This document shows positions 62,508-64,000 of a DNA stretch of 64,000 nucleotides, in pieces; positions within the stretch are counted from its first letter, which is position 1; every line of letters begins with the position of its first letter. Under the pieces are notes generated by a model. It made no database searches, was not told where the DNA came from, and saw only the letters and a program-made list of their open reading frames with translations. Origin of the DNA: Tetrahymena elliotti 4EA (Eukaryota > Ciliophora > Oligohymenophorea > Hymenostomatida > Tetrahymenidae). The translations under genes were made by a program, and so were the position numbers. Where the stretch lies: NCBI GenBank assembly GCA_000231825.2, contig JH720307.1:1388880-1452879 (forward strand). The letters run 5' to 3'.

Positions 62508-63593
62508 TCATTTAACAGTAACACACTTAGCTAAGTTTCTGGGTTTATCGGGGTTTCTTTCTAAGACTGTGCATAATTCGTAGGTGAGTAATTGGAGGGG
62601 AAGAACACACATTAATGAGGATAACATATCTTTTTATTCAATTTAGATTGAGGCATCAACTTTATCTTCAGATAACTTCTTTAAGCAATTGGTAATTACG
62701 ATGGTGTAGGCACCTCTACTATGGACTTCACTCAAAGCAAGATTCATGTCATGGAAATATTCATCATCGAGAATGATAAGGATAACGGCAGTGGATTTAG
62801 GAACTTCACAGTTAATTAAAGCAAGAGGACCATGCTTGAGTTCACCTGCAGAGAAAGCTTCAGCGTGAATGTAAGTTAATTCCTTAAGCTTTAAAGCACC
62901 TTCTTTAGCGATGGCAGAGCAGGTACCCTTACCCAAAATAATGATGTGGTCTTGTTTAGCAAGGTGCTAGGCAATAGGCTTTACTTATTCCTTGACTTAG
63001 TAAAGGGTAATACCAACAGTAGTTGGAATGGAACGTAAAGATTGGATGAGTAAAGGACGAATTCTGTCATGTAAGTGAGTTTTATTTTATTCTTCCTTGA
63101 CACTGGAAATCCAAGCAGCAATCATAACTAGAGATACACATTAAGAAGTGAAGGATTTAGTAGCGGCAACAGCAACTTCTCTTCCACAGTGAACGTAGAC
63201 ACCACAGTTAACTGAGGTAGCAATTTGACTACCAACAGTGTTAACAACACCAATAGTGAATAAACCCTTTTCTTAGGCAAGTTATAAGCAGTGTCTAACA
63301 TCAGCAGTTTCACCACTTTGAGAAATGCAAATCATACCACCATTTTCATCAGGTAAATCAGAGACTGTGAATTCAGAGGCTTCAATGACTTAACAAGAGT
63401 TGAAGCATTTCAATTTCTTGAAATAGTTATTAGCATAAACACCTGCATAATAGCTTGAACCACAAGCAACGATAACCTTTATATAAGAATAATAATTTAG
63501 AAATATGTTAAATAATTTATTTCTTTGATTAACGGGATTGTGGGGCTGTGATTTAAGTTTAGTAAAATCTGTGGTTACTGAATTTGATTTCAA
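62508..63593 (-). CDS. Glucosamine-6-phosphate synthase, SIS (isomerase) half
   Basis: The exon 62508-63476 encodes 322 residues of the isomerase half of glutamine:fructose-6-phosphate aminotransferase. The first SIS domain begins VIVACGSSYYAGVYANN and has the sugar-phosphate motif SQSGETADVR and AATKSFTSQ. The second has ILGKGTCSAIAKEGALKLKE, the catalytic-loop Glu and AGELKHGPLAL. The protein ends in NPDKPRNLAKCVTVK, the family's C-terminal active-site tail. The enzyme makes glucosamine-6-phosphate, the entry to UDP-GlcNAc. A 3' splice site (TATATAAAG) precedes it, and coding-like sequence with QPHNPVNQ lies just upstream. The glutaminase domain is not visible up to the window edge, so the gene is partial here or that domain lies on distant exons. 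Confidence 0.88.
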
Positions 63594-64000
63594 TAATTGT
63601 AAGGCAAATAAAAATTTGAATTATTAACAAACTGGCTTAATTAATGCTGATTTTTTTATTTTAGAAGCTTTTAACTTGAACTAAATGAATGAATGTTAAT
63701 TTACACTTTTTTCTTCTATTTATAAATTTCATTAAATAAATAAATATCTTCTAATTAATTATTTCTTTTTCTGTTCGAAACATTTACTATGAAAACTAAT
63801 TTTAGTTGTACAAATTTTATTCATTTCTTTATTGATTTATTCTTTCACCTTATAATTTTGCATTTGAATTACTTTCATTTACTAATTTACTATTTTTTTA
63901 ATCATCTTCTATTTCTTTTGTCTTTTTCTACTTCTTTAAATTCACTTTTTTCCTCACTCCATTTATCTAGTAAATTTCTTTATAAAATTATTAGATTAAT
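63594..64000. other. Upstream of GFAT gene, purine-rich minus strand
   Basis: The minus strand has a long TGA-free frame with Lys/Glu/Gln/Asn-rich translation (DDQKNSKLVNESNSNAKL). It may be an exon of the GFAT gene or chance in purine-rich DNA. Nothing else recognised. Confidence 0.3.

Overview
The window is macronuclear-type DNA of a Tetrahymena-like ciliate. TAA and TAG are read as glutamine throughout and TGA is the only stop. Genes are split by short, very AT-rich GT..AG introns, and intergenic DNA is extremely AT-rich. Every conserved protein closes in frame only under this code. No telomere repeats, tRNA, rRNA, CRISPR or transposase gene was seen.

Layout. 0.4-4.6 kb: LRR protein (-) and a two-membrane-segment protein (+). 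5.6-6.8 kb: granule-lattice-like secretory protein (+). 7.7-12.1 kb: cyclic-nucleotide-binding K+ channel (-). 12.8-14.6 kb: poorly resolved membrane-protein locus (-), holding a 68-bp palindromic element, and a small gene (+). 15-21.2 kb: ten-exon Fab1/PIKfyve lipid kinase (+). 22.2-23.1 kb: mitochondrial acyl carrier protein (-). 25.2-28.1 kb: Cdh1/Fizzy-related APC/C activator (+). 29.1-30.6 kb: proteasome ubiquitin receptor Rpn13 (-). 31.3-32.2 kb: unknown (-). 33.6-34.2 kb: divergent Rab-like GTPase (+). 34.4-38.3 kb: pseudokinase-TPR protein (-). 39.1-40.6 kb: MTA9-like MT-A70 protein (+). 41.4-43.6 kb: P5-type protein disulfide isomerase (+). 44.4-45.0 kb: second LRR protein (-). 45.7-46.9 kb: unknown (-). 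49.6-50.6 kb: divergent small GTPase (-). 52.0-53.8 kb: ARP6 (-). 55.7-59.2 kb: V-ATPase subunit a (-). 60.7-61.0 kb: 71-aa gene (-). 62.5-63.6 kb: SIS half of glucosamine-6-phosphate synthase (-).

The genes are independent monocistronic units on both strands. Loose functional themes are endomembrane traffic and acidification (Fab1, V-ATPase a, PDI, Grl-like cargo, GTPases), cell cycle and proteolysis (Cdh1, Rpn13) and chromatin (ARP6, MTA9-like). No obviously new multi-gene system is visible. The most unusual items are the catalytically degenerate MT-A70, kinase and GTPase proteins, the repeat array inside Fab1, several very small or short-exon genes in apparently empty DNA, and two structured non-coding blocks. 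Exon models were made by hand; where all exon phases add up to an open frame this is stated.
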